From RCC1774 sp050330855 (GTDB taxonomy: Bacteria; Cyanobacteriota; Cyanobacteriia; Thermosynechococcales; Thermosynechococcaceae): a stretch of DNA of 64,000 bases. Positions 16,844-26,215 of the stretch are shown in pieces. Numbering within the stretch: position 1 is the first letter of the stretch; each line of letters begins with the position of its first letter. The DNA lies in NCBI GenBank assembly GCA_050330855.1, contig JBHJNL010000147.1, positions 8,008 to 72,007 of the forward strand. Reading direction: 5' to 3'. The notes below the pieces were generated by a model. The model was not told where the DNA came from. It did no database searches and saw nothing but the letters and a program-made list of their open reading frames with translations. The position numbers were made by a program, and so were the translations under genes.

Positions 16844-18361
16844 ATGCCGCAATCTCAGGCCAGCTCTTCGACCGATCCGCAGCCTTGTCTCTCTACTGAT
16901 GAGCGGGTGGTGTCTTGGAAGATGACTCAATGTCTCAACCCTGACTGCCTGCATTCCAACCCCGACAATACAGATCTTTGTCAGCGCTGTGGCGCTAAGT
17001 TGCTACTGGGCGATCGCTATCGAGCGATTAGATCGATTGGTTCGGGTGGTTTTGCCTGTACCTTTGCCGCCGTAGATGAGCATCGATTGCAAACCCCCTG
17101 CGTGATTAAACAATTTCTGCCTCGCCAGCAAAACCACGAAATTCTGCAGACCTCTATCAATCTCTTTCGACAGGAAGCCCATATTCTCAAAGCATTGGGC
17201 AGTCATCGACAAATTCCATCACTGCTGGCCTTTTTTGAGCAAGAGAATCGCTTTTATTTGGTCCAAGACTTTATTGAGGGTCAGAGCCTCTTCGAGAGTT
17301 TGACCCAGCAGGGAGCAGTCAGTGAGGAGCAGGTACGTGATATCTTCGGCCAGCTTTTGCCTATTTTGCAGTTTGTGCATCAAAAACAGGTCATTCATCG
17401 AGATATTAAACTCAGCAACATTATCCGACAACCTAATCAGAAGCTGGTCTTGATCGACTTTGGTGGTTCGATACAGACCAACACAAGCTTTCGTTCAATT
17501 ACCGGTACGCCGGGGTATGCCCCCCCAGAACAGTTGCGAGGACAGGTTGTTCCCGCCAGCGATCTCTATAGCCTGGGGGTTGCCAGCTTGCGGTTGCTAA
17601 CCGCAGAGTTGCCCCAGGATGATGGATCTGATCCTCTCTTCGATCAACAGCGCCAGCAATGGCAGATCCCTGATTTCGTTAGCCCTGAGCTTCGCCAGAT
17701 TTTGGTGAAATTGCTGCAGCCTCAGGTGAAGGAGCGTTACGCCTCAGCCACCGAGGTGTTAGAGGCATTGGCTGTGATAGACGCCCCATCAGAACCCATT
17801 GAAGCGTTGTACTCGCCTGTTGCGGTGCCCGTCAAGCCTCAAATATTGCTGCACAGTGAAGTGGGCCTCGACTATCAACGATTGCAGGATCTCTTGATGG
17901 ATCAAAACTACAGAGAGGCGGATCAAGAAACGTGGCATCTGATGCTGCAGGCTACCGAGCGACAGGCAGAGGGCTGCTTAGACTTGCGATCGCTTCGTCA
18001 GTTCCCGCAGGTTGACTTAACCACCATCGATCAGCTCTGGCAAGGGCTAAGTCAGGGCCGATTTGGCTTCACGGTGCAAAAGCAGATTTATCAAAGTCTG
18101 GGGGGGAAAGCGATCTTTAATTACCCCGTTTGGGCTGCATTTGGTCAGCAGATGGGCTGGTTGAGCGCAGGTCAATGGCTCCACTATGGTGACTTAAATT
18201 TTAGCCCTCAAGCTCCCCGGGGGAGCTTTCCTGCCTACTGTGCCGATCCTTTAAATCGGAACGGTTTTGCCAGAGGGGTCTGCGGATGGTGGCGGCTTGG
18301 CTTCAACACGCTATTAGAAAGACTCGAAGATCCAGTCCTCGACTCAGATTTTTGGGCTTGA
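16844..18361 (+). CDS. Ser/Thr protein kinase fused to a GUN4 domain
   Basis: This is a cytoplasmic Hanks-type kinase with a tetrapyrrole-binding-type C-terminus. A zinc-ribbon-like tag holds four cysteines (C30, C35, C46, C49). The kinase domain spans about 55-310: glycine loop IGSGGFACTF, lysine in VIKQF, catalytic VIHRDIKLSN, and LIDFGGS in place of DFG-x. Residues about 341-480 are GUN4: NYREADQETWHLML, TIDQLWQGLSQGRFGFTVQ, and WLHYGDLNFS. Free-standing GUN4 binds porphyrins and activates magnesium chelatase. Kinase-GUN4 fusions occur in cyanobacteria, with poorly defined roles. The ATG at 16922, directly before the zinc ribbon, is an alternative start with a nearby GGAAG. The next gene begins 53 bases downstream. 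Confidence 0.93.
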   Translation: MPQSQASSSTDPQPCLSTDERVVSWKMTQCLNPDCLHSNPDNTDLCQRCGAKLLLGDRYRAIRSIGSGGFACTFAAVDEHRLQTPCVIKQFLPRQQNHEILQTSINLFRQEAHILKALGSHRQIPSLLAFFEQENRFYLVQDFIEGQSLFESLTQQGAVSEEQVRDIFGQLLPILQFVHQKQVIHRDIKLSNIIRQPNQKLVLIDFGGSIQTNTSFRSITGTPGYAPPEQLRGQVVPASDLYSLGVASLRLLTAELPQDDGSDPLFDQQRQQWQIPDFVSPELRQILVKLLQPQVKERYASATEVLEALAVIDAPSEPIEALYSPVAVPVKPQILLHSEVGLDYQRLQDLLMDQNYREADQETWHLMLQATERQAEGCLDLRSLRQFPQVDLTTIDQLWQGLSQGRFGFTVQKQIYQSLGGKAIFNYPVWAAFGQQMGWLSAGQWLHYGDLNFSPQAPRGSFPAYCADPLNRNGFARGVCGWWRLGFNTLLERLEDPVLDSDFWA

Positions 18362-18414
18362 GCCTCTATTTCCCCTGCAAGCAATTTAAGTCTGTACCAT
18401 TGGGAGAGTGAGGG

Positions 18415-21400
18415 TTGAACAGAAAGCATCAAAATGTTCCAATGGCTAAGCTTCCTCTTCCTCAACTGCAGTATCGTCAACTCAGGGCTTTATCCATGCA
18501 GCAGATTCCGTCGCCTCCCAATTCTAAATCGACGATGTCTAATCCACGGGAGCCTTCCAGCTCTGGGCCTCAACAAACTCCTAACGGGTCACAGCCGGTG
18601 CCCTTGCCCCACACCAGCATCAAAACAAAGGTGACGCTGTGGGCGTTAGGGGTGAGTGTTTTGCCGACCCTATTGGTGGGCCTCGGTGCCTATGGCACCT
18701 ATCAATCTCTGCAGCAGCGGCTTGAGGCGGCACAGCTTGAAGACCTTCAAGAACAGCTTCACGAGACGCTGCCCCCGCTGGCGCTGGGAACGGGACTGAC
18801 GGCTCTGGTGGCCGGTGCGATCGCAACCCTATTAAGCCGGCGCACGCTACGTCCAGCCCTGCAAGCCTCTTTCTCATCAAGCAAACTCGTAAATCGCCTG
18901 CAGCGAGACGACGCGCCCAACGTCGATCCCCAAGATGAGCTGCAGGTTCTCAACGACAACCTGCGCGTTATCCACCAGCAGCTTCCCGGTCTGCTCTCCA
19001 GCCAGCAAGAAGAAGCTCAAAAGCAGCACATCTTTAAGGACATTACCCAGCAGTTACAAAACTGCCGTACCGAAGAAGATTTGCTGAGCACCACCGTCAC
19101 TGAAACCCGCAAAATCCTTAACACAGATCGCGTCAGTTTATTCCGGTTCAACGCAGATGGAGAAGGCATCTTTGTCGCCGAAGACGTCGCCCCTGGCTGG
19201 GCCAAACTGCTGTGGTCAACGGTGGAAGATCCCTGTTTCAACAGCGGCTATAGCGCCCTCTACCAAGAAGGTCGCGTTCGTGCCATTGACAATATTTACA
19301 CCGCCAACCTCTCCGATTGCCATATTGGCTTGCTGGAGCAGTTTGGCGTCAGGGCCAATCTAATTGCCCCTGTCCTCAAGGACGGACAGCTCTTTGGACT
19401 CCTGATTGCCCACCAATGCTCCAATCCTAGGGTATGGTTGCCCGCTGAGGTGGATCTGATGGCGCAGATTGCCGATCAAGTTAGCGGTGCCCTCGATAGC
19501 GTCCGGCGGATGCAGCAGTTGAATGAGCAGGCTGAGCATACCCACCAGGTCTTGACCGTTTCTCGTAGCATTCGTGCGTCCCTTGACCGAGATGATGTCT
19601 TAAATACCGCCGTCACCGAAGTTCGCAAAACCCTAAAGGCCGACCGGGTCGTTGTTTATACCTTCGATCAGGACTGGTACGGCACGGTGGTGGCCGAGTC
19701 CGTGCTGCCCGGATTCCCCAAGGCGTTATGGGCTGAAATTCATGACCCCTGCTTTGCAGAAGGCTTTATCGAACAGTATCAAGCCGGTCGCGTTCATTCG
19801 ATTGATGATATTGAGGCGGCAGGGCTGGGTGACTGTTATCAACAGCAGCTCGCCGCCTTCAACGTTAAAGCCAACCTTGTGGCTCCTATTCTAAAAGACA
19901 AGCAGCTCTCGGGCTTACTGATCGCCCATCAATGCTCTGGCCCTCGGCCATGGCAGCAAAGCGACCGAGACTTTATGGGGCAGATTGCGCTACAGGTCGG
20001 TTTTGCCCTCGACCATGCTCAACTCACGGCCCGTCTGGATGCCGAAGACCAGAAGATGCGCCTCATTAAGAGTCTGACCCAGAGCATCCGGTCATCACTG
20101 ATTGAAGATGACATTATCAGCACCACCGTGACGGAGATGCGTAAAGCCCTCAAAGCAGATCGCGTTATTATCTATAGCTTTGATGCTGACTGGTACGGCA
20201 CCGTCGTCGCCGAAGCGGTTCTTCCCGGCCTCCCTAAAGCGTTATGGGCAGAGATTAAAGACCCCTGTTTTGCCGAAGGGTTTGTGAAAGAATATCAGGC
20301 GGGCCGCGTCCACAGCATTCCGGATGTTCAGTCGGCTGATATGGGCGAATGCTACCGGCAGCAGCTAGAGCAGTTCGATATTCGTGCCAATTTAGTCACG
20401 CCGATTTTGAAAGACAATCATCTCTTTGGTCTCCTGATCGCCCACCAGTGCTCTAGCCCCCGCTATTGGCAGCCCACAGAAATCACGTTAATGAGCCAGA
20501 TTGCACAGCAGGTCGGGTATGCCCTCGATCACGCCCGTCTGTTAGCGCAAGTGGAACAAGTCTATGCGATCGCCCAGGGTAGCTCCACCCAGAATCAGCA
20601 TCAGAAAGAAGCCCTGCAGCAGCAGGTCAACACCTTTTTGGCCCAAAGCTCGATTCAAGAATTAGCCAGCCAGACCCGCCAGCAGATGACATCTGTGAGC
20701 ACTCTCTACAATCACATCAAAGCCTTTGCCGACTCCACCGCAGGGATGGTGCAAGCCCTCGAACGAGGCGAGCAGTATAGCCAACAGGTGAGTCAAACCA
20801 TGCAGGCAAATCAGGACGCCGTTGAACAGATTCGAGGCAGTATTACAGCACTGCAGGGTGCTTTTACCCATGCCGCTGCACAGGTAGAGAGTATTGAACA
20901 ACCCGCTGAGCAACTGAATACTCTCTTGGATCAGGTCAGCACCCTTGCCGCCCAGGTGAAACTACAGGCGATGAATGTCACCCTAGAGTCAGCTCGCATG
21001 GGGAACGCCGGTCAAGGGTTTGCAGACATTGGTGAAGCCATCCATTCTCTTACTCGCCAGCTTGATGGCGGCATCACCGATATCAAGCCCTTAGTGGCAT
21101 CCATCAGTACAAACGCTCAGAATGCAACCAGCCTGTTTACGGAGGGGCAACGACAGGCTCTCAGCAGCAGACAGTCCGTTACCGATATGCAGCAGCAGCT
21201 CGGACAAATTGCAGCCTCCAGCTATCAACTCTTAACGCTAGTAGAGCAGATGACGCAAACAGCGACCGATCAAGCGCAGCAATCAGCCGCCGCCAGCCAA
21301 TCCATTGTCGAGGTCGCCAACCAAACCCATCAAACGGCTGAGACATCTGCGACGGTGGTCGAGTCTTTCCAGCATTTGGCAACCGCTGTGCACACTGTGA

Positions 21401-21417
21401 ACTTGCGCCATGACTGA
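18415..21417 (+). CDS. Methyl-accepting chemotaxis-like protein with three cyanobacteriochrome-type GAF domains
   Basis: This PixJ-like membrane sensor has two hydrophobic segments (about 70-95 and 118-138). Three GAF domains follow at about 204-360, 375-530 and 550-705. Each carries the DPCF motif (C274, C446, C618) and a second cysteine exactly 28 residues later (C302-His303, C474-Tyr475, C646-Tyr647). That spacing matches DXCF cyanobacteriochromes such as TePixJ. The C-terminal ~250 residues are a coiled-coil receptor signalling domain, but the hairpin tip is degenerate (QVKLQAMNVTLESARMG instead of the usual QTNLLALNAAIEAARAG type). The start is uncertain: TTG at 18415 or ATG at 18442, 18496 or 18535. 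The last is favoured because the first forty residues look non-coding-like. The gene overlaps the CheA/CheW-like gene by 8 bases. Chromophore binding is inferred from the cysteines. Confidence 0.88.
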   Translation: MNRKHQNVPMAKLPLPQLQYRQLRALSMQQIPSPPNSKSTMSNPREPSSSGPQQTPNGSQPVPLPHTSIKTKVTLWALGVSVLPTLLVGLGAYGTYQSLQQRLEAAQLEDLQEQLHETLPPLALGTGLTALVAGAIATLLSRRTLRPALQASFSSSKLVNRLQRDDAPNVDPQDELQVLNDNLRVIHQQLPGLLSSQQEEAQKQHIFKDITQQLQNCRTEEDLLSTTVTETRKILNTDRVSLFRFNADGEGIFVAEDVAPGWAKLLWSTVEDPCFNSGYSALYQEGRVRAIDNIYTANLSDCHIGLLEQFGVRANLIAPVLKDGQLFGLLIAHQCSNPRVWLPAEVDLMAQIADQVSGALDSVRRMQQLNEQAEHTHQVLTVSRSIRASLDRDDVLNTAVTEVRKTLKADRVVVYTFDQDWYGTVVAESVLPGFPKALWAEIHDPCFAEGFIEQYQAGRVHSIDDIEAAGLGDCYQQQLAAFNVKANLVAPILKDKQLSGLLIAHQCSGPRPWQQSDRDFMGQIALQVGFALDHAQLTARLDAEDQKMRLIKSLTQSIRSSLIEDDIISTTVTEMRKALKADRVIIYSFDADWYGTVVAEAVLPGLPKALWAEIKDPCFAEGFVKEYQAGRVHSIPDVQSADMGECYRQQLEQFDIRANLVTPILKDNHLFGLLIAHQCSSPRYWQPTEITLMSQIAQQVGYALDHARLLAQVEQVYAIAQGSSTQNQHQKEALQQQVNTFLAQSSIQELASQTRQQMTSVSTLYNHIKAFADSTAGMVQALERGEQYSQQVSQTMQANQDAVEQIRGSITALQGAFTHAAAQVESIEQPAEQLNTLLDQVSTLAAQVKLQAMNVTLESARMGNAGQGFADIGEAIHSLTRQLDGGITDIKPLVASISTNAQNATSLFTEGQRQALSSRQSVTDMQQQLGQIAASSYQLLTLVEQMTQTATDQAQQSAAASQSIVEVANQTHQTAETSATVVESFQHLATAVHTVNLRHD

Positions 21418-22702
21418 GTTAGACGCGCTATCCTCGTCGACTCTCGCTCCTGAGTTGAGGAACTCAGCCTATCAGCTTTTCATTCAAGAGGCTGTGGAGC
21501 TGTTTGAGCAGATCGAAACCGATCTCCATGGGCTGAACCCATCTCAGAATGCTGAACTGCTACCGTCGCTGATTAAGGCACTCCAGATTGTGAGAAGTGG
21601 GGCCGAGCAGCTTGAGCTGACAGACTTCCGTAACGCGATCTATCGATTGGAAACGTTCTGTCTGACACTGCATCTCAAGGATATTGCTGCACTGGATCTG
21701 CTCCGCCAAGCCAACCAGACTCTAAAGCTTTCTTTGCTAGCCCATGCACAACGGATCCCGTTGACGGGCGACATTAATTGCACCGCAGCACAAGCGGTTC
21801 TAGATCAGCTTGAAGCATTGCGACGGCAGCCCTCACCCCAAGGAGGGGTACCGCACCCATCCTCTGCGACTCAACTCACTGCCCTCGCCTTAAGGGCTGA
21901 GGTTGAGGCGACCTTAGGTCAGATTGAAAACCTATTGGCCGCATCGCCGCCTACGCCCACCCTGGCCATAGATCTGAAAGTCCAGATTGAGGGATTACGG
22001 GATCTCGGTGAAATGTCGGATCTTTCAGAGTTTGTCGCTATTTCTCAAACGGCCCTAACCAGCCTCAACGCTAGCCCTAATAGTGCTTCTACGATTGGTC
22101 AAATTACACTGACTGGGTACCGTTCGATCTACGATCAGATGCAAATCGAGAATGTATTCGCCCCGTCTCCTTTAGTCCCCGTGGCACTGTCTCCACTTGA
22201 GCTGCCCATTGAGCAGCTCTCTTTAACCACCAAGACGCTGCCCCTTGCAGATGCGTTTGTCTGGCGAACGGGGGGCAACATGTTGATGCTGCCCTCTCAA
22301 AACATGCTTGAGATCTTAATTCCTCGCGCTCAACAGGTGGATAAGACCCAAACACCATGGACCTTAGCATGGCGATCGCAAATCATTCCCGTCTATCCCT
22401 TGGCAAAGTTTGAGAGCGCCCCCTATTTTGTCCAAGGTAGGATTGATCCGCAGGGGGTTAACCCGCAACCCACCCTGCTGGTCATCAACCAGAGCAACCA
22501 ACTTTGCGCGATTCAGGTCGAGATTGAGCGATTGATTACAGCCTCCACCATAGAGCTACAGGTCAGTTCATTCCAGGAAAACCGTCCCGCATACTATCGG
22601 GGTACGACCGTTATCGACAACCGTCACCGCCTCATCGTGATTGATGTTGGTGTTCTATTAGAGCAAGAGCTTCGCCTGAATAGCGCCTTAGATTTTTTCT
22701 AG
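21410..22702 (+). CDS. CheA/CheW-like protein lacking the kinase domain
   Basis: The first ~140 residues form a helical bundle resembling the Hpt (P1) domain of CheA. The expected phospho-histidine motif (HxxKG type) is missing; the equivalent region reads LQIVRSGAEQLELTDF. A second helical stretch follows (about 155-225). Residues about 285-430 form a CheW-like domain: WRTGGNMLMLPSQNMLEIL, RSQIIPVYPLA, LCAIQVEIERLI and LIVIDVGVLLEQE. There is no dimerisation or HATPase domain, so this is not an active kinase. The overlap with the chemoreceptor gene indicates co-translation. It may serve as a dedicated adaptor or competitor between that receptor and a CheA encoded elsewhere. The gene ends inside the convergent ftrV (15-base overlap). 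Confidence 0.75.
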   Translation: MTELDALSSSTLAPELRNSAYQLFIQEAVELFEQIETDLHGLNPSQNAELLPSLIKALQIVRSGAEQLELTDFRNAIYRLETFCLTLHLKDIAALDLLRQANQTLKLSLLAHAQRIPLTGDINCTAAQAVLDQLEALRRQPSPQGGVPHPSSATQLTALALRAEVEATLGQIENLLAASPPTPTLAIDLKVQIEGLRDLGEMSDLSEFVAISQTALTSLNASPNSASTIGQITLTGYRSIYDQMQIENVFAPSPLVPVALSPLELPIEQLSLTTKTLPLADAFVWRTGGNMLMLPSQNMLEILIPRAQQVDKTQTPWTLAWRSQIIPVYPLAKFESAPYFVQGRIDPQGVNPQPTLLVINQSNQLCAIQVEIERLITASTIELQVSSFQENRPAYYRGTTVIDNRHRLIVIDVGVLLEQELRLNSALDFF

Positions 22703-22909
22703 TTCAGACTCGTGCAAGTGCACCTTAAATTTTTTGCTGAATTGGACAACACAGGGAAAGTTAGGGCTGATTACACGCCCATTCCAATCCGTTAGGATAG
22801 TGGCAATCTCGCCTTCGGTGCCGCAGATATCAAAGGGCTGATTCCGATGCTCAGGGTGCGTATAAACAATGACGGATGTTTTGACTCGAACCTGATCACC
22901 AACTTGCAT
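22688..22909 (-). CDS. ftrV: Ferredoxin-thioredoxin reductase variable chain
   Basis: FtrV is the non-catalytic subunit of ferredoxin-thioredoxin reductase, which passes electrons from photosystem I-reduced ferredoxin to thioredoxin. The 73-residue protein is an SH3-like beta barrel. It has the typical start MQVGDQVRVKTSVIVYTHPEH and the conserved GTEGEI turn and FKVHL region. Length and sequence fit the cyanobacterial family closely. The catalytic chain ftrC is not nearby, which is usual. The last 15 bases overlap the end of the opposite-strand CheA/CheW-like gene. Confidence 0.93.
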   Translation of the reverse strand: MQVGDQVRVKTSVIVYTHPEHRNQPFDICGTEGEIATILTDWNGRVISPNFPCVVQFSKKFKVHLHESELEKI

Positions 22910-23005
22910 AACTTTAGCGGTTGTCTTGTATAACGGACAGCGCTGCCCAAGCCCTATTGGGCTGAGTAAGCAACTGTCCTATCTTTGCATAAGACGGGCC
23001 TGAAC

Positions 23006-25123
23006 CTATGGGCAAATTTCGGATTCCGTGACGGGTTGGGGCAGATCAACAGTGAATGTGGTGCGTCCGTTGATGCTGGTGACGGCAATCTCACCCTGGA
23101 GCTGCTCGACCAGTTTCTGCACCAGAGCCAATCCTAACCCCGTCCCCCCCTGCTTCCAGGGATCGGCGTTGGGGACTCGATAAAATTTATCGAAGATGCG
23201 AGGTAGTTCAGAGGCGGGGATTTCGGCTTGGTTGGTAACCTGGAGCCGCACCGATGGTTTTGTGGTCTGGAATAAAGCAATCTTGAAGTAGACTTCGCCA
23301 CCATTGGGGGTATATTTGCACGCATTATTCAAAAGCTCCGCTAAGATGCGCTCTAGGCTAATTCGATTAGACTGCACGGTCGTTAAGTCTGGCTGGCAGT
23401 CTAGCGTCAGGATTTGCTTGCGATCACACGTCCTAGACTGAAAGGGTTCAAGGACACCAGGAAGCCATGCCGCGATGTTCAGGGTTTCAGTGGGCATTGG
23501 CTCGGTATCGGCCTCTAAGCGCTGCAGATCAAGGAGATCGTTGATCAGATCTGTTTCACGACTACACTCAGCCTCTAAAATTTTGACGTAGCGCGTCTGA
23601 CGCTCTTCGAGGGGGAACTGGTTGAGCATGTGGATCGCCATTTTGATGTTAGACATCGGCGTCCGTAGCTCATGGGAGACGGTACTGAGGAAATCGTCCT
23701 TGAGCAGGTTCATGCGCTCTAGTTCCTGCATTTTTTGGCGCAGTTGAGCGGTGCGTTCCTGGACCTGGCACTCTAAATCGGCATTGAGATCTTGGACCTG
23801 CCGATAGAGCTGGGCTTGATGAATGGCTATTGCACATTGATCGGCGATCGTTTCTACTAGATTCAGCTCATCCAGGTTCCAGACACGGGCCTCTTCGCTG
23901 TAGGGACCACACTGATAAAGGCTAATGCAGCCTAAATAGGTTTGCATGTAAATCAGCGGGGTCAGTAGCAGCGTTTGAATCTGGCACTGTTCGCAAATAG
24001 CCTGCAGCTCCAGCGCCAAGGAGCTATCACCCTGCTCAAAGACCACCTGCTGCCCCTGAGCCAGCGACTCTTGAGAATGCCGCAAAAAGCGCTCATTGGC
24101 CTGTACGAGGTCCGGTCGCTCGACGGAGCGATCTCTAACATAGAATTCAGATAAATCACCCTCTAGCTCAATGGGCACAATTAAGCAGTGACTTGCCCCC
24201 AACGCCTCTAGCAGCAGACCAACGGTGATGTTCAGCACCTCAGAGCTAACCATCGTCACTCGCATAGCCTGAACAATGCGGTTAATAATGGCCTCGCGCT
24301 GGGCCTGATGGCGCAACTGCTCTTCTGCCCGCTTTCGTTCAGTAATGTCGGTGATGTAGCTACGGATTAGATCGCTTTCAGAGATGTAGTGGACGGACTG
24401 CTCAAAGACCTGATCATCAATGGCAACCTCACGGACAAAAAAGTTGCCCTGGGTCGGATGATCCACCTTCACCATCGTCAATAGCCCTTCCAACAGGGGG
24501 TGAGCCAAACCTGCCTCGGATAAATCGACAAACTGCATCACGGCAGAGGGATTCATGTAGGTGACGGTACCCGATAAATCAATTTCAAGAATGGGATTCG
24601 GCGTCAGCTCAGGGAAAGACGCCAGCCGAACCAAAGCCGCCTCGCTCATGTCTTGGAAATCAGCGTCTGTCGGCACTAGGGTTTGGAAGGGATTCACCGA
24701 GTTAGACAGAATACTGGACAGATCGCTGGTGTCGCAGAATTCATCAAAGGCCGCATCTGAGAGGTTTGCCACCACGTAATACTTTGCTTTGACATCACCA
24801 CCAAAGACCACCACATCACCGTGCTTGAGGTCATGGGAAAAAAGACGGCGGCTATTGACTATAAGGCCATTGGTGCTTCGTTTGCCCTGCAGATCGCCAT
24901 CAATAATGCGAAATAGATAGTTGGCGGTATCGGGTGCCGTCACCCGTAGCAAAATAGCGTGTTGCCGCGACACCATTTTAGAATGCAGCACAATGGAATT
25001 GGTAACATCTCTGCCAATGGAATAGGTCGCCGCCTCCAGGGAAATGGTGCGTCGTCCTTCGGCATCATCGACAATAAAGAGATGGCGAAAACGCTGGCGC
25101 TGATTTTCCTCGGGGTTAGTCAC
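23006..25123 (-). CDS. FHA-PAS-GAF hybrid-input sensor histidine kinase
   Basis: This is a soluble multi-domain histidine kinase of 705 residues. An N-terminal FHA domain (about 15-125) has YSIGRDVTNSIVL, VSRQHA and STNGLIVN and should bind phosphothreonine. A PAS domain follows (about 150-260, NPILEIDLSGTVTYMNPSA), then a GAF domain (about 270-440). A coiled coil leads to HisKA (LSTVSHELRTPMSNIK, phospho-acceptor His484) and HATPase_c (LLNNACKYTPNGG, GTGLGLALVQKLVEQ). FHA input could link it to the Ser/Thr kinases in this window, which is an inference. No response regulator gene is adjacent. The ATG at 25123 is the only good start. The gene has a free-standing relative of its FHA domain at 27128-27571. 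Confidence 0.93.
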   Translation of the reverse strand: MTNPEENQRQRFRHLFIVDDAEGRRTISLEAATYSIGRDVTNSIVLHSKMVSRQHAILLRVTAPDTANYLFRIIDGDLQGKRSTNGLIVNSRRLFSHDLKHGDVVVFGGDVKAKYYVVANLSDAAFDEFCDTSDLSSILSNSVNPFQTLVPTDADFQDMSEAALVRLASFPELTPNPILEIDLSGTVTYMNPSAVMQFVDLSEAGLAHPLLEGLLTMVKVDHPTQGNFFVREVAIDDQVFEQSVHYISESDLIRSYITDITERKRAEEQLRHQAQREAIINRIVQAMRVTMVSSEVLNITVGLLLEALGASHCLIVPIELEGDLSEFYVRDRSVERPDLVQANERFLRHSQESLAQGQQVVFEQGDSSLALELQAICEQCQIQTLLLTPLIYMQTYLGCISLYQCGPYSEEARVWNLDELNLVETIADQCAIAIHQAQLYRQVQDLNADLECQVQERTAQLRQKMQELERMNLLKDDFLSTVSHELRTPMSNIKMAIHMLNQFPLEERQTRYVKILEAECSRETDLINDLLDLQRLEADTEPMPTETLNIAAWLPGVLEPFQSRTCDRKQILTLDCQPDLTTVQSNRISLERILAELLNNACKYTPNGGEVYFKIALFQTTKPSVRLQVTNQAEIPASELPRIFDKFYRVPNADPWKQGGTGLGLALVQKLVEQLQGEIAVTSINGRTTFTVDLPQPVTESEICP

Positions 25124-25314
25124 GGTTGCCTACAGAGTCCTGAGTCTTTACAAACCTTTTACTGATTGTAGCGTTGAGGAGGCGATTGATTGTAGCAGAG
25201 GAACTTCACCTTTTTTAGCGATTATCACCTCAATGCGCTCAAGAAACGACATGAAACCAGAAAATTTTGTGTTTAGGAACACTAGAAACAACAAAAGATT
25301 CAAGCTCACTTTTT

Positions 25315-25720
25315 ATGAGTGTTTCTCCAAAACAGATCGCGTCGTCTGTTGGCCTCATTATTTCAATAGCCGCTCTGCTGACGACAAACAATGCTTATGC
25401 CGATAGCTCTAGAGCGTCTTCTAAGATCGTTAACACCAAAGCGACCAAGTAAAGATACCGATGCTTTTTCAGGCCAGACTTCTATTCGCGCAAACCCATC
25501 CATTGAATCCGAACCGACTTTTGCGGTGGGTAAGTTTGATATAGCTGTAATCGGTAACCCGCAGCACCATTTTGAGTGCGACAGAACTAGAATCGACAAC
25601 TCAATCAATTCCCCAATTGACCGCGAATTTGACAGCCCTCAATAATCAGATCTTGGTCTCCAGCAGTGTGACACAGATGGGTTCTCCCACCTATGATAGC
25701 CAGGGCCTGTTTTTAGAAAT
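25315..25720 (+). pseudogene. Decayed gene for a secreted protein (two frameshifts)
   Basis: A clean signal peptide starts at ATG 25315 (VGLIISIAALLTTNNAYA) but its frame stops at 25450. Coding-like sequence continues in the second frame to about 25565 (FSGQTSIRANPSIESEPTF), then in the third frame from about 25568 (ILSATELESTTQSIPQL, then VTQMGSPTYDSQGLFLEIP). Each switch is a +1 step. Joined, the three parts give a plausible secreted protein of about 135 residues. No family was recognised. Alternatively only the 45-residue exported peptide is made. The 3' end runs into the opposite-strand COQ4-like gene. Confidence 0.5.
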
Positions 25721-26215
25721 ACCTAGAAGATCTTGGATCGACTTTACATCAATGCCAAAATTCACTCTAAGCTCAGCAACATCATCATCAAGATACTGAG
25801 AATAATCCAATGAATGGAGATATTTAACCTTTGTTTGCCGACCGAAACTAAACCCACGGTCAAAAATCATAAGATGCGCCATACTAAATCGGTAAAGACT
25901 GGGATAAATAAACCGAGCTGCAAACTTGAGTGCAGAGATATGGTGACTCGTCGTGCCTGGATCATTACCCATTGTAAAGCCAACCACAAACGCCTCATCT
26001 TCGGCTGAAACACCTCGATCTAAAAGGATATGAAGGTAATCGTGTTCACGCAGATAAATCTGCCCCGGAAAGGATAATGGGCTATCAGGATTTTCAAGTA
26101 GCCAAACCGGGAAAGGAATACTGTGCTGAGGATCCCCTGAAAAGACTCGATAGGCCGTACCAAGAGTGAGGCCCGTTTTTTGATGTAGTGGTGGTGCAAT
26201 TAGTTGAGCAACCAT
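25691..26215 (-). CDS. COQ4-like protein with HDxxH-x11-E metal-binding motif
   Basis: The protein is 174 residues and helical. It contains EHDYLH followed eleven residues later by Glu (His58, Asp59, His62, Glu74). This exactly fits HDxxHx11E, the zinc-binding signature of COQ4, a protein needed for ubiquinone synthesis in eukaryotes. Other parts of the family pattern, such as the region before the motif (FPGQIYLR), are compatible. Cyanobacteria make plastoquinone, not ubiquinone, so the substrate is open. A structure of a Nostoc COQ4-family protein is known, so the family does occur in this phylum. The start overlaps the end of the upstream membrane-protein gene by 16 bases, which indicates an operon. 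The 3' end overlaps the tail of a decayed gene on the other strand. Confidence 0.65.
   Translation of the reverse strand: MVAQLIAPPLHQKTGLTLGTAYRVFSGDPQHSIPFPVWLLENPDSPLSFPGQIYLREHDYLHILLDRGVSAEDEAFVVGFTMGNDPGTTSHHISALKFAARFIYPSLYRFSMAHLMIFDRGFSFGRQTKVKYLHSLDYSQYLDDDVAELRVNFGIDVKSIQDLLGISKNRPWLS

Noticed and set aside
22945..22962. 6-bp hairpin between ftrV and the FHA kinase gene
   Set aside because: Short stem without T-run; not strong enough to call a terminator.
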